Part shown: one piece after another, positions 55,785 to 63,884 of the stretch
How the letters are laid out: each line of letters opens with the position of its first letter
How positions within the stretch are numbered: the first letter of the stretch is position 1
From: Candidatus Trichofilum aggregatum
Lineage (GTDB): Bacteria > Chloroflexota > Anaerolineae > Promineifilales > Promineifilaceae
DNA length: 64,000 nt
Direction of reading: 5' to 3'
NCBI GenBank assembly: GCA_016716885.1
Contig: JADJUV010000005.1
Location: 1-64,000, forward strand
Notes under the pieces: generated by a model
The model's database searches: none
What the model saw: only the letters and a program-made list of their open reading frames with translations
What the model was told of the DNA's origin: nothing
Program-made: the position numbers and the translations under genes

Positions 55785-55909
55785 AATGAGTGAACGATGA
55801 GCAGTGAACGGATCACTCCCCAATGGTTATGGTGGACTTCATTTCAACAAGTTCGACGCAGAAAATAATTAAGGGGTGAATCGGTGAATTTGTGAATGGT
55901 TAACTGGAG

Positions 55910-56014
55910 TTTGGCGTTTTTTGTGTTGACCTCTGGAGACTAAGAGACTAAGAGACTAAGAGACTGAGAGATTAGGAGATTTCCAGAGGTCGAACTAATT
56001 TTCGCCAAAGTCGA
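55910..56014 (+). repeat. Nested-palindrome intergenic repeat, copy C
   Basis: The fullest copy: TTTGGCGTTTTTT, GACCTCTGGAGACTAAGAGA, further GAGACTAA units (about four in all), GAGATTTCCAGAGGTCG, then CTAATTTTCGCCAAAGTCGA. The inner arms (ACCTCTGGA/TCCAGAGGT) and outer arms (TTTGGCG/CGCCAAA) are both perfect. The whole 294-bp gap 55785-56078 holds only this repeat and GTGAA-rich simple sequence. Confidence 0.88.
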
Positions 56015-56078
56015 GTTTCATTAGTCGTTCAACTGTTCAACCGTTAATTATTCACCCCCTTTGAAACACGCCCCTCGG

Positions 56079-56906
56079 CTATTGTGCAGCAACGACTGGT
56101 TCTTGGATCAAGGTCAATAAATCAACGATCCGATTACGTCGGTAAAGGTGGAGCAGCATTTGTCGCACGAAGCTTTTTTTACTTCCCTGGGTGAAAATAT
56201 CATTGGTCAGGCCCAACTCATCGGCCATGGCTTCCAACTCTTCAACCCGATAATGGGCCGCCAAAAAGTAGCGCAACACGGTGGGAGGTGAATCAGGGGA
56301 GAGTTTCTCCAGGCGGGGCAGGCTGTCGGGCGGCAATTCGGTCAGGATGCGCTCCACAGCCAGGGCCAGATCACCTAGTTTGCCCTGTTTATCAGCCACA
56401 TCCATGAGGTGGACAATAATCTGGGTCATGTCTTGGGTAGGGTTAAAAACATCGTTCTCGTTGATGCCCACATCAAACATGACATCCAGCACTTCTTCCG
56501 GGCTGAGGCGGTAACGAATTTGATCGTAGAGCATCTGCCGGTCTACAGCCGTCTGGTTACCAGGCTCAACCTGGGTGGGCGTGGCCCAGGCGGGCTGGTT
56601 GGCTGGGGGTGGGGTGAAGGCGCTAGAGCTAGAGGAAGGGGCTGAAGGGGTTATGGCCTGCGGCCGCAACAGTCCAAAGAGCCACAAGGCTGCTCCAGCA
56701 AACAATCCCCCCCGCAGCACTTCATAAAAGAAGCCCAATCGTGTTTGCGTAGCCTCGCCACCCAGAGTGGTGATGAAGGTGTCCAGTAAAAGGGCTGTTG
56801 TCACCGTCAACAAGCCGATGCCCCAAACGGCGCGGCCGCTACGGATAAACTTGTAGAGGAAAAAAAGAACAATCAGTAACTTGAGAACGGTTATCGCTAA
56901 TGCCAT
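56079..56906 (-). CDS. Membrane protein with two tandem EAD-like (death-domain-like) modules
   Basis: A 275-residue protein. Three membrane helices (about 5-20, 27-45, 58-80) are followed by a Ser/Pro/Ala linker (about 82-120). Then come two helical modules of similar pattern: residues 124-189 (YDQIRYRLSPEEVLDVMFDVG, then HLMDVADKQGKLGDL) and 207-269 (LRYFLAAHYRVEELEAMADE, then HLYRRNRIVDLL). The order of a first helix, EEL-type helix, DLG-like turn and a final basic-GRL helix is that of effector-associated (EAD) domains of bacterial conflict systems. This assignment is by pattern only. No protease, caspase or STAND NTPase is adjacent. Confidence 0.6.
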   Translation of the reverse strand: MALAITVLKLLIVLFFLYKFIRSGRAVWGIGLLTVTTALLLDTFITTLGGEATQTRLGFFYEVLRGGLFAGAALWLFGLLRPQAITPSAPSSSSSAFTPPPANQPAWATPTQVEPGNQTAVDRQMLYDQIRYRLSPEEVLDVMFDVGINENDVFNPTQDMTQIIVHLMDVADKQGKLGDLALAVERILTELPPDSLPRLEKLSPDSPPTVLRYFLAAHYRVEELEAMADELGLTNDIFTQGSKKSFVRQMLLHLYRRNRIVDLLTLIQEPVVAAQ

Positions 56907-57005
56907 TGTTTTATCTTTGGGGACGCTAGGAAACGAATTCGCCAGCTCTTTCCTGTCCGGTTTGTGAGGTTAGGGTGGATATGGGTATGACCCTGATCTG
57001 GCGTT

Positions 57006-57091
57006 GGGCGTTTTTTGATCTCACCTCTGGAGACTAAGAGATTGAGAGACTGAGTGATTTCCAGAGGTTGGGCTAATTTTCGCCAAAGTCG
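57006..57091 (+). repeat. Nested-palindrome intergenic repeat, copy D
   Basis: TTGGGCGTTTTTT, CACCTCTGGAGACTAAGAG, a short GAGACTGA run, TGATTTCCAGAGGTTG and CTAATTTTCGCCAAAGTCG. It lies in the 320-bp divergent gap 56907-57226, where no other gene is seen. Confidence 0.87.
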
Positions 57092-57226
57092 TGAGCCTGA
57101 TCCACCATGTTGATTGTAACATTGGCCCCAATGGGTGCAAAACGCCTTCCATTCAGAGATTAAGAAACCCGGGGGATGGGATGTTATGACGTTGGCAGGC
57201 CTAGTGGGGGATGGTATGATGGTTTT

Positions 57227-58798
57227 ATGCGTTGTCACTTGAACAAATATCCCGGTTATCTCCTATTTTGGTTTAGTTTGAGCTTGTTTTTGGGCGTGGG
57301 TTGCCAGAGCACCCCCCCACCTTCAGCGGCGATACCGACTTTGCTCGCGGCCGCGACCCTGCCCCCTGACATTCTCCCCCTCACGCCCACGCTTTCACCG
57401 GGGGATGTGCCACCCACCTTCACCCCTGTGACTGAGACAAACCGGGAGCACACCTTTAGCGATGCGGCCGCGGCCTTACCCCCCACCAGCCTGCCTACCC
57501 CCACCGTCATTCTGCCCAGCCGCACCCCCTCACCTACACCTACCTTCACACCTTCCCCCACACCAGAGGTCACACCCTACATCCCGTTCATCCCCAACCT
57601 GGAACCCAGTGGGGAACTTGGCCCCAGCAAACTCAGCATCCATGTCATCCGCAACAACGATCCGGCTATCATGGAATTTGTGCGCCGCGCCCAACCGTCC
57701 GTCATCAAAGCCGTGGACGATCTGGGTTTTCTGGCTGAGGTCAAAGAAGCATCTCCCTGGACGCTCACCATTGGTCGATTGGATAACCGGGATCAGCAAT
57801 ACAGCGACGACCCGGAGCAGGCTGCGCGTGATTATGTAGCCGCCAATCTGACTCAATATCAGCTCAATCCCGCCGTAGATTATTGGGAAGGCTGGAACGA
57901 ACCCGATCCTAATATCACCAACATGTTTTGGTATTCCCGTTTTGAGCAGGAACGCACCCGCGAGATGGCCCGCCATGGCCTCAAGGTTGCCATTGGTGGT
58001 TTTCCTACCGGTGTGCCAGAAATCCAGGAATTCACCTACTTCCTGGGAGCCATCGAAGTTGCTATGCAGCACGGCGGCATTCTCACCCTGCACGAATACG
58101 GTGCGCCCGATATGACCTTCCTCTATGGCAGTCAGTTACCCGGTGGTTACCCGCGCCGCGCCGACGCGGGCGCGTTGACCTTCCGCTACCGCTACCTGTA
58201 CCGCGACATTTTGGAACCGTTGGGGCTGACCATTCCCCTGGTGATTACGGAAGCGGGGGTGGATGGCATTATTGGTAATCGGCCAGGGCCAAGTGGGCTA
58301 GGGTGGATGGATTTCCAGGGCTATTGGGTTGATCAAGGCTGGGGAATAGATGGCCCTTCGGCGTTTATCAACCAGTTGGCCTGGTATGATGCCGGGGTGC
58401 GGCAGGATGGGTATGTGATTGGTTTCACCATTTTTACTGCCGGGGGTTATGGTCAATGGCAATCCTACAACATCAACTCTATCTTGCCCCAATTGGCTGA
58501 TTACGTGATTAGCCGCTTAGCCAGGACAGGTGACCCGCCACAAGAAGAGGGCGGGGTAGTACCCATTCCAGTTACCAAGAAAGGGTCACCCAACTCACCG
58601 CGTAACAACCCTGCTCCGGTAAAAGAACCCGTTGTTCATAGCTTTCCCCCACCGCCAACAGACGCAGAACATCATCCTCAGCCAATACCAACCAGCGACC
58701 ATCCTCAGACCAATCATAACGGCGTTCCCAGGCCACCGTGCTGGCGATGGCCGTTGTCCACTGTTGTTCACCGCCCGTATGGAGATCATGCGCCGTGA
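57227..58798 (+). CDS. Glycoside-hydrolase-like lipoprotein, stop probably missed
   Basis: As read, 523 residues from the ATG at 57227 (MRCHLNKYPGYLL), with a signal peptide and lipobox LGVGC (Cys26). A Thr/Pro linker (about 30-130) is followed by a barrel-like domain with Glu225 in EGWNEPDPN and Glu342 in VITEAGVDG, the expected acid/base and nucleophile. The last 80 residues are antisense to the next gene's end, giving a 227-bp overlap. A one-base slip upstream of a TAG at 58557-58559 would end the protein there and leave a 12-bp gap, so the true end is probably 58559. Confidence 0.8.
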   Translation: MRCHLNKYPGYLLFWFSLSLFLGVGCQSTPPPSAAIPTLLAAATLPPDILPLTPTLSPGDVPPTFTPVTETNREHTFSDAAAALPPTSLPTPTVILPSRTPSPTPTFTPSPTPEVTPYIPFIPNLEPSGELGPSKLSIHVIRNNDPAIMEFVRRAQPSVIKAVDDLGFLAEVKEASPWTLTIGRLDNRDQQYSDDPEQAARDYVAANLTQYQLNPAVDYWEGWNEPDPNITNMFWYSRFEQERTREMARHGLKVAIGGFPTGVPEIQEFTYFLGAIEVAMQHGGILTLHEYGAPDMTFLYGSQLPGGYPRRADAGALTFRYRYLYRDILEPLGLTIPLVITEAGVDGIIGNRPGPSGLGWMDFQGYWVDQGWGIDGPSAFINQLAWYDAGVRQDGYVIGFTIFTAGGYGQWQSYNINSILPQLADYVISRLARTGDPPQEEGGVVPIPVTKKGSPNSPRNNPAPVKEPVVHSFPPPPTDAEHHPQPIPTSDHPQTNHNGVPRPPCWRWPLSTVVHRPYGDHAP

Positions 58799-60803
58799 GC
58801 GTCCAATAGGCCGATTCGTAGGCCATGCGGGAGACGTAGCGCCCATTGGGGCTGAAGGTGATTGGTTCACCCAACCGCCGATCTTTGGCCAGGAGCACCA
58901 GTTGACCGGTGGTGGCGTCCAGGGTGAAGAGATAGCTCATGTCTACGGAATCGTGTTGGTAGGTGCGGGCCAGAAGGAGCAGGCTGGCAGGGTTGGCCGG
59001 GTTTTGCAGGAGTTGGTGGATGAGGAGAGGGTTTCGTTCCCCAAAGAAGGGCGCGGCCGCGGCCAGATCATTGCCCGTAGCTATCACCTCATTGTGCAAA
59101 CGGATGGCCTGCTCATCCAACCGATCCGCCAAAACCACCTCCGTCGCTTCCCATTCATTACCCGCCAGATAACGAACATACCCAAAGGTGTCTTCATCCA
59201 GCCAAAACGGAGAGTGCCCCTGCCCCAAATAAACGCGATAGGTTGCGGCCGCATCGGTATGAGCCAGCCCGCCATCGGCTCCCACCAAAATGGCAGAGTT
59301 TAGCTCCGGCGACCAGATGGGACGCTCAGAGAAACGGGCACCTTCCAGCCGTTGCTCCTGAAGGCCATCCCAGGAAAGGCGGCTATAAACAAAAGAAGCT
59401 TCTTGGTTAGCGTCTACCAGGGGGTAAACGAGGGGCAAATAGCGATTAGCCGGATCGGGGGCGGGGAGCATTTTGGCCCATAAATCAGGGGGAAAGGCGA
59501 ATGGCGTATCCCAAAGAAGGGCGCCTGTTTCGCCCGTCCAGTGCCAATATTGATGCTGAATCTGTCGCTCTACGCGGGGTTCAAACCATAAAAGCAGACT
59601 GGCATCATCAGGTAAAGGCAAAAACTGCACCCGCATCCAGGAAATCTGGCTCTGTGCCCACAGGGTGTTGGCCGGATCGAGGGTCCAGGTCGCGGCCGCG
59701 ACATCATACCGATACAGATATGGCCTATCCGTCTGGCACATCACCAAAACATCCTGTTCCGGCCAGTCGGCCAGGGTTATCGCCGGGGGCTGATAGGGTT
59801 GATAACCCACCGGGTAGGGCACATGTAATCCCAGTTCCCGGAGCAAGGTCTCCGTTTCGACCGAGGATAAATCGGCAAATTGGGCAACCATGCGGGTGGC
59901 GACCCAGTTGGTATACCCATGCCGTAGGGCTGCGTATCCTGCTTCATCATTAGGCAAACCGACCAGCGTCGGGGTGGGTAGCCACATCTGGTAGACGGTG
60001 CTCAGGTTGATGATCTGGCGCAGGGCGGTTTGGGGCCGTTGCTGGAGTCGCCACAAGGCATCGGTGTCGCGGGTAAAGCGGAGTTCCAGTTGAAAATCGT
60101 CGGGGCAGGCCAGGGCAAGACAAAGCTCATTTATCGGTTGGCGCAAATCTTCGGCCAACCGTTGGCTGATGTCAGCGTCACGAGCGGGGTAGGTCAGATG
60201 CAGTAAAGGAAGGCTGACGGTTTGCCACTCACCCCAGAAGGTTAAATCATCGGAAAGGGGAGACATTAGCCAGTAATCGTTTCGTTTTTGGTAGCGGTGG
60301 ATCTGTTGCAGGGTGATGATCTGGGCTTGGCCGTTGGTGATTTCGGCGGTGTAGGGCAGCGCGGCCGCGACCAAAGCTGTCTGCAAATCGGGTGACAGGG
60401 TGATGGTGATGGGGACATCGGTCGTCAGGGGCATGGCCCATAAACCCAGCGGAGCACGGTCCAGAAACAGGTGACGATGGAGCAGACGTTGTTGGCTTTC
60501 GTACCAGCCGCCATCGCGGCGGTAGATGAGGGTGCGAAATAGTTCGGCATCCTGGGTGAGGGCGGATTGGTGGATAAGCTGGTGAACGGTCCGGATGGCG
60601 GCGATGGTTTCGTCGTTGACGTGGTTGACACGGCGGGCCACTTGCCCCAGGCCAATGGCCGCCAGGGTGGCGGTGAGGAGAAGAAAGAGGAGAAGGAGTG
60701 GGAGAACGCGGCCGCGGGCTTTTCCCCCCGGTTCTTGAATGACCTCAGGCCGGTTCCACTCACTGTCCACATCCGTTTGCCAGTCGAGGTGAGGTTTGCT
60801 CAT
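58572..60803 (-). CDS. Membrane-anchored hypothetical protein with C-terminal propeller-like domain
   Basis: A 743-residue protein. A cytoplasmic N-terminus and one membrane helix (about 33-52) lead to a large extracytoplasmic region. The first 300 residues are of no known family. The C-terminal 300 residues have WD40/TolB-like repeats (EPITFSPNGRYVSRMAYES, WSEDGRWLVLAEDDVLRLL). A role in sensing or binding at the surface is possible. It lies convergent with the hydrolase lipoprotein gene. Confidence 0.75.
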   Translation of the reverse strand: MSKPHLDWQTDVDSEWNRPEVIQEPGGKARGRVLPLLLLFLLLTATLAAIGLGQVARRVNHVNDETIAAIRTVHQLIHQSALTQDAELFRTLIYRRDGGWYESQQRLLHRHLFLDRAPLGLWAMPLTTDVPITITLSPDLQTALVAAALPYTAEITNGQAQIITLQQIHRYQKRNDYWLMSPLSDDLTFWGEWQTVSLPLLHLTYPARDADISQRLAEDLRQPINELCLALACPDDFQLELRFTRDTDALWRLQQRPQTALRQIINLSTVYQMWLPTPTLVGLPNDEAGYAALRHGYTNWVATRMVAQFADLSSVETETLLRELGLHVPYPVGYQPYQPPAITLADWPEQDVLVMCQTDRPYLYRYDVAAATWTLDPANTLWAQSQISWMRVQFLPLPDDASLLLWFEPRVERQIQHQYWHWTGETGALLWDTPFAFPPDLWAKMLPAPDPANRYLPLVYPLVDANQEASFVYSRLSWDGLQEQRLEGARFSERPIWSPELNSAILVGADGGLAHTDAAATYRVYLGQGHSPFWLDEDTFGYVRYLAGNEWEATEVVLADRLDEQAIRLHNEVIATGNDLAAAAPFFGERNPLLIHQLLQNPANPASLLLLARTYQHDSVDMSYLFTLDATTGQLVLLAKDRRLGEPITFSPNGRYVSRMAYESAYWTLTAHDLHTGGEQQWTTAIASTVAWERRYDWSEDGRWLVLAEDDVLRLLAVGESYEQRVLLPEQGCYAVSWVTLSW

Positions 60804-60925
60804 GGGAACTCAGAGGAACTCATGGGAACTCAAGGAACTCTTGTACCAATGGCAAAGATTGTACAACAAAACAGGCGAGGGTTGCCTCGCCTGTCATGAA
60901 TAAAATATGAGTGGGTTACACTGTT

Positions 60926-61197
60926 TCAAGCTTCCAGACCGGCAACCGCTTCTTGCAAATCATCCACCGTCTCCAAGTCAAATATCTGATCCGACAAGGC
61001 CAATAACTGCTCCGCGGTAATTGCCGGATGCGCTCAGACAATTCAGCCGGTAGCGACCCCAATTCGCGGGACAAGAGACGTAGGAGCAACTTCAATTGAC
61101 CCTGCTCCTTACCTTGCTCAAGCCCTTGTTGCACCCCTTTTTGGATGCCTTCCTGTAATATTTCTTGATACCAGGGTGATTCTCTTAGAACTAACAT
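60926..61197 (-). pseudogene. Remnant of a DUF4351/Rpn-type protein
   Basis: Only the C-terminal part of a DUF4351-type protein is present, from the ATG at 61197 (MLVLRESPWYQEIL): a Gln/Glu/Gly-rich helix (EGIQKGVQQGLEQGKEQG) then LLLRLLSRELGSLPAELSER. The frame then slips near 61016-61021; the other frame gives the expected ending (AEQLLALSDQIFDLETVDDL) with a stop at 60926. The nuclease-like N-terminal domain of Rpn/PD-(D/E)XK relatives is missing. It is either a decayed transposase-linked nuclease or a stand-alone DUF4351 fragment. Confidence 0.75.
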
Positions 61198-61276
61198 GTC
61201 CCACCTCAATATCGGTGGTTTTAGCCATGGGAATGAATCAGTGACCCGTGAACTGACACGGGTCACTGATAACTGG

Positions 61277-63805
61277 TTACTCGCGTAATTTTGCCCCCAG
61301 ATTGCGCTCCAATTGGGCAATGATGCGCTGGCGGATTTTGCGGGCGTCTTTGTCGGTGAGGGTTTTGTCGTTGGCCTGATAGGTGAGGTGATAGGCCAGA
61401 CTCCGATGCCCGGCGGGTAAGGAGCCGCCACTGAACACGTCGAACAGCTCCACATGGCTCAACAAGTAGCCACCCGCCTTGACAATTTCCTGCCTTACGG
61501 CATCTGAGGGGGTGGTTTGGGGCACAACCAGGGCCAAATCTTCGCGGATAGCGGGGTAAGTGGGGAGGGGTGTGTAGGGCCGGAGTGCGGGAACCTGTTT
61601 ATAGATGGCTTCCAGGTCTATATCGGCGGCCAGAACGGGCTGGTTTTTCTCCAGGCGCAGGTCCAGTTTTTCCACCACCAGCGGGTGCAGTTCACCCATT
61701 AAGCCAATTTGGCTGTTACCCAAAAGCAGGCGAGCAGTGCGGCCGCGGCGGAATGTTGGATGGCTCGCTGGTTCATAGCTGATAACCAACCCCAACGCCT
61801 CAGCCAACCCCTCTAACACCCCTTTCAAATCGAAGAAATCATACCGCTCCGGGGTTTCGTTGAGCCAGGAGACTTTATCACGATGCCCGGTCAGTACCAG
61901 GGCCAGCCGGGCCAGTTCGTTGGGCAGGGTGGCTTCTTCATCAGTGAGGTAGATGGGGCCAATTTCAAAGAGGGCAATACGTGATTGATAGCGACTGTTC
62001 GCGGCCGCGACCTCCATCACCGAGGCCAACAAACTATGCCGCATCACCGACCGCTCCGGGGAGATGGGGTTGGTCAGCGTGACATAGGGGCGATCATCAG
62101 GTGGGGTGTTCGCCAGAAGTTTGGCCTCATGCCCAGACGAACTGAGCCGATAGGTGATGACTTCCTGCAAACCCATCTGCACCAGGGCATCCTTGATGCG
62201 CTCTTCCAACTCCAACTTCGGGTTGCCCCGCTGGGGCGGCAGGGTATCAGCCAGAACGGTAGAAGGGATGCGCTCATAACGGTAGAGACGACAAATCTCT
62301 TCCACCAGATCATGCCCCCCTTCAATGTCCATGCGGTAATCGGGAACCGTCACCAGGAGATGATCGGCCCGCATTTCCACCACGAACTCCAGCCCTTGCA
62401 ATAAATCGGCCATTTCGCGCCCGGTTAAATCCAGGCCACTCAGGCGACGGGCATAATCCAGGTCTAACTTGACCTTCACTTTGTCAGGATGTTTGGGGTA
62501 ATGATCGACGATACCCGGCACGACGCGGCCGCCCGCTAACCGGCGCAAGAGTTCGGCCCCCCGTTTGGCCCCCAAGAGAGCCTGACTGGGGTGAACGCCC
62601 CGGCTGAAACGGAAACTGGCTTCGGTGAAGAGGCCGAGCCGGGTGCTACTTTTGCGAATGTTGATGAAATTCCACGCGGCCGCTTCCAACAACACATTCT
62701 TCGTCTCCGGCTTAATCTCACTGTTGGCCCCACCCATGATGCCGCCAATGCTCAAATTACCCACCGGATCAGTGACGAGAATGGTGAACGGCTGAAGCTG
62801 GTGAGAAACACCATCCAGGGTGGTAACGGTCTCTCCGGTGTGCGGCAGGCGGGTATGAATATGAATCGGCCCATCGGGCGCGTATTCGTTAGCCCGCTGA
62901 CGCATCATGTCGTAGTCGAAGGTGTGGTTGGGCTGACCCATCTCTAGCATGACATAGTTGCTCACATCCACAACCACGTTAATGGGGCGTTGCCCGGCCA
63001 GGCGCAGGCGATGTTGCATCCAGTGGGGGCTGGGTTTTTGCTCCACCCCTTCGATCACCAGGGCGACGAAGCGGGGGTTTAGCTCCGGGTCGTCGGTGCT
63101 GATTTTGACCATCTGGGTGGCGTCACCCGCCCCTTCCATGACCACTTCGTAAGATGGGTAGCGGATGGGCTGATGGGTCAGGGCGGCATATTCGCGCGCC
63201 ACACCGATCATGGAGGCACAGCGGGCGATGTTGGGGATGATGTCTATTTCCAACACAGCGTCACCCAACACGTCCTGCATGGGTGTGCCGGGCTGATAAT
63301 CGGGCGAGTTTTCATCCTTGACCATGAGGATGATGCCGTCATGCTCTTCGCTGATGCCTAGCTCTTTTTCGGAGCAGAGCATACAGCGGTTGAAGATGCC
63401 ACGCAGGGCCTTGCCTTTGAGCACGGCCTTCTTGCGCCCCTCTTTGTGGCCGTCGTAGAGGGTGGCCCCTTCGAGAGCGATAGGGGAGTAGAGGTTGCGG
63501 CCGCGGACATCCCCCTCGGCTACATATTGAAACAGGTTGGGCGCACCGGTCACCACCAGTTCCGGCTGTTCACCCCCGTACTCCACCGTCGCCAAAACCA
63601 GTTTGTCGGCGTCCGGGTGTTGTTCCACCTTGAGAATGTGCCCCAGGACAACCTTATCCCGTTCCCAAACCAAATCCGCGCCAGGGATGCCGGTATATTC
63701 GATATGTTTGACTTCCAGCCCGGCGTTGGTCAAAAGTTCGGCGACCTCCGCCACGGGCTGGTCAATGTTGACGTATTCTTTAAGCCATGAAAGTGGGACG
63801 AGCAT
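61277..63805 (-). CDS. pheT: Phenylalanine-tRNA ligase beta subunit
   Basis: The beta subunit of the tetrameric enzyme that charges tRNA-Phe. At 842 residues it is a little longer than the usual 790-800. The N-terminal tRNA-binding OB fold (residues about 40-160), B3/B4 editing region, B5 and the anticodon-binding FDX-ACB domain at the end (LPTYPAIREDLALVVP, SLAYHLTYQANDKTLTD) are all recognisable. It follows pheS on the same strand, the standard order. GCGGCCGC occurs five times within it, at about 61740, 61999, 62525, 62676 and 63497. Confidence 0.97.
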   Translation of the reverse strand: MLVPLSWLKEYVNIDQPVAEVAELLTNAGLEVKHIEYTGIPGADLVWERDKVVLGHILKVEQHPDADKLVLATVEYGGEQPELVVTGAPNLFQYVAEGDVRGRNLYSPIALEGATLYDGHKEGRKKAVLKGKALRGIFNRCMLCSEKELGISEEHDGIILMVKDENSPDYQPGTPMQDVLGDAVLEIDIIPNIARCASMIGVAREYAALTHQPIRYPSYEVVMEGAGDATQMVKISTDDPELNPRFVALVIEGVEQKPSPHWMQHRLRLAGQRPINVVVDVSNYVMLEMGQPNHTFDYDMMRQRANEYAPDGPIHIHTRLPHTGETVTTLDGVSHQLQPFTILVTDPVGNLSIGGIMGGANSEIKPETKNVLLEAAAWNFINIRKSSTRLGLFTEASFRFSRGVHPSQALLGAKRGAELLRRLAGGRVVPGIVDHYPKHPDKVKVKLDLDYARRLSGLDLTGREMADLLQGLEFVVEMRADHLLVTVPDYRMDIEGGHDLVEEICRLYRYERIPSTVLADTLPPQRGNPKLELEERIKDALVQMGLQEVITYRLSSSGHEAKLLANTPPDDRPYVTLTNPISPERSVMRHSLLASVMEVAAANSRYQSRIALFEIGPIYLTDEEATLPNELARLALVLTGHRDKVSWLNETPERYDFFDLKGVLEGLAEALGLVISYEPASHPTFRRGRTARLLLGNSQIGLMGELHPLVVEKLDLRLEKNQPVLAADIDLEAIYKQVPALRPYTPLPTYPAIREDLALVVPQTTPSDAVRQEIVKAGGYLLSHVELFDVFSGGSLPAGHRSLAYHLTYQANDKTLTDKDARKIRQRIIAQLERNLGAKLRE

Positions 63806-63822
63806 AATAAAAACTCCACAAA

Positions 63823-63881
63823 TCTCTCAATCTCTCAGTCTCTCAATCTCCAGGCTGGAGACGGAGAGACTAAGAGACTGG
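63823..63881. repeat. GAGACTAA-type inverted repeat between pheS and pheT
   Basis: AATCTCTCAGTCTCTCAATC-type sequence and its near reverse complement (TGGAGACGGAGAGACTAAGAGACTGG) form a long imperfect hairpin around CCAGGCTGG. The units match the loop of the nested-palindrome repeats. Confidence 0.8.
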
Positions 63882-63884
63882 GAA

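Larger units (their letters stand above)
617..63504. repeat. Highly iterated palindrome GCGGCCGC (about 101 copies)
   Basis: The octamer GCGGCCGC was counted by eye along the whole window: about 101 copies, the first at 617-624 and the last at 63497-63504. About 60 are flanked to give CGCGGCCGCG. Copies fall within most of the longer genes (uvrB, pheT, nuoL, atpF, etfA, lgt) and in intergenic DNA, usually 300-1500 bp apart. At about 57% GC, chance predicts about three. In proteins it reads mostly as Ala-Ala-Ala, Arg-Gly-Arg or Arg-Pro-Arg depending on frame. The count is manual and may be off by a few. Confidence 0.93.

Noticed and set aside
58572..58798. A true 227-bp antisense overlap between two convergent genes
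   Set aside because: A TAG in a neighbouring frame at 58557-58559 and the non-protein-like tail suggest a missed base in the plus-strand gene.
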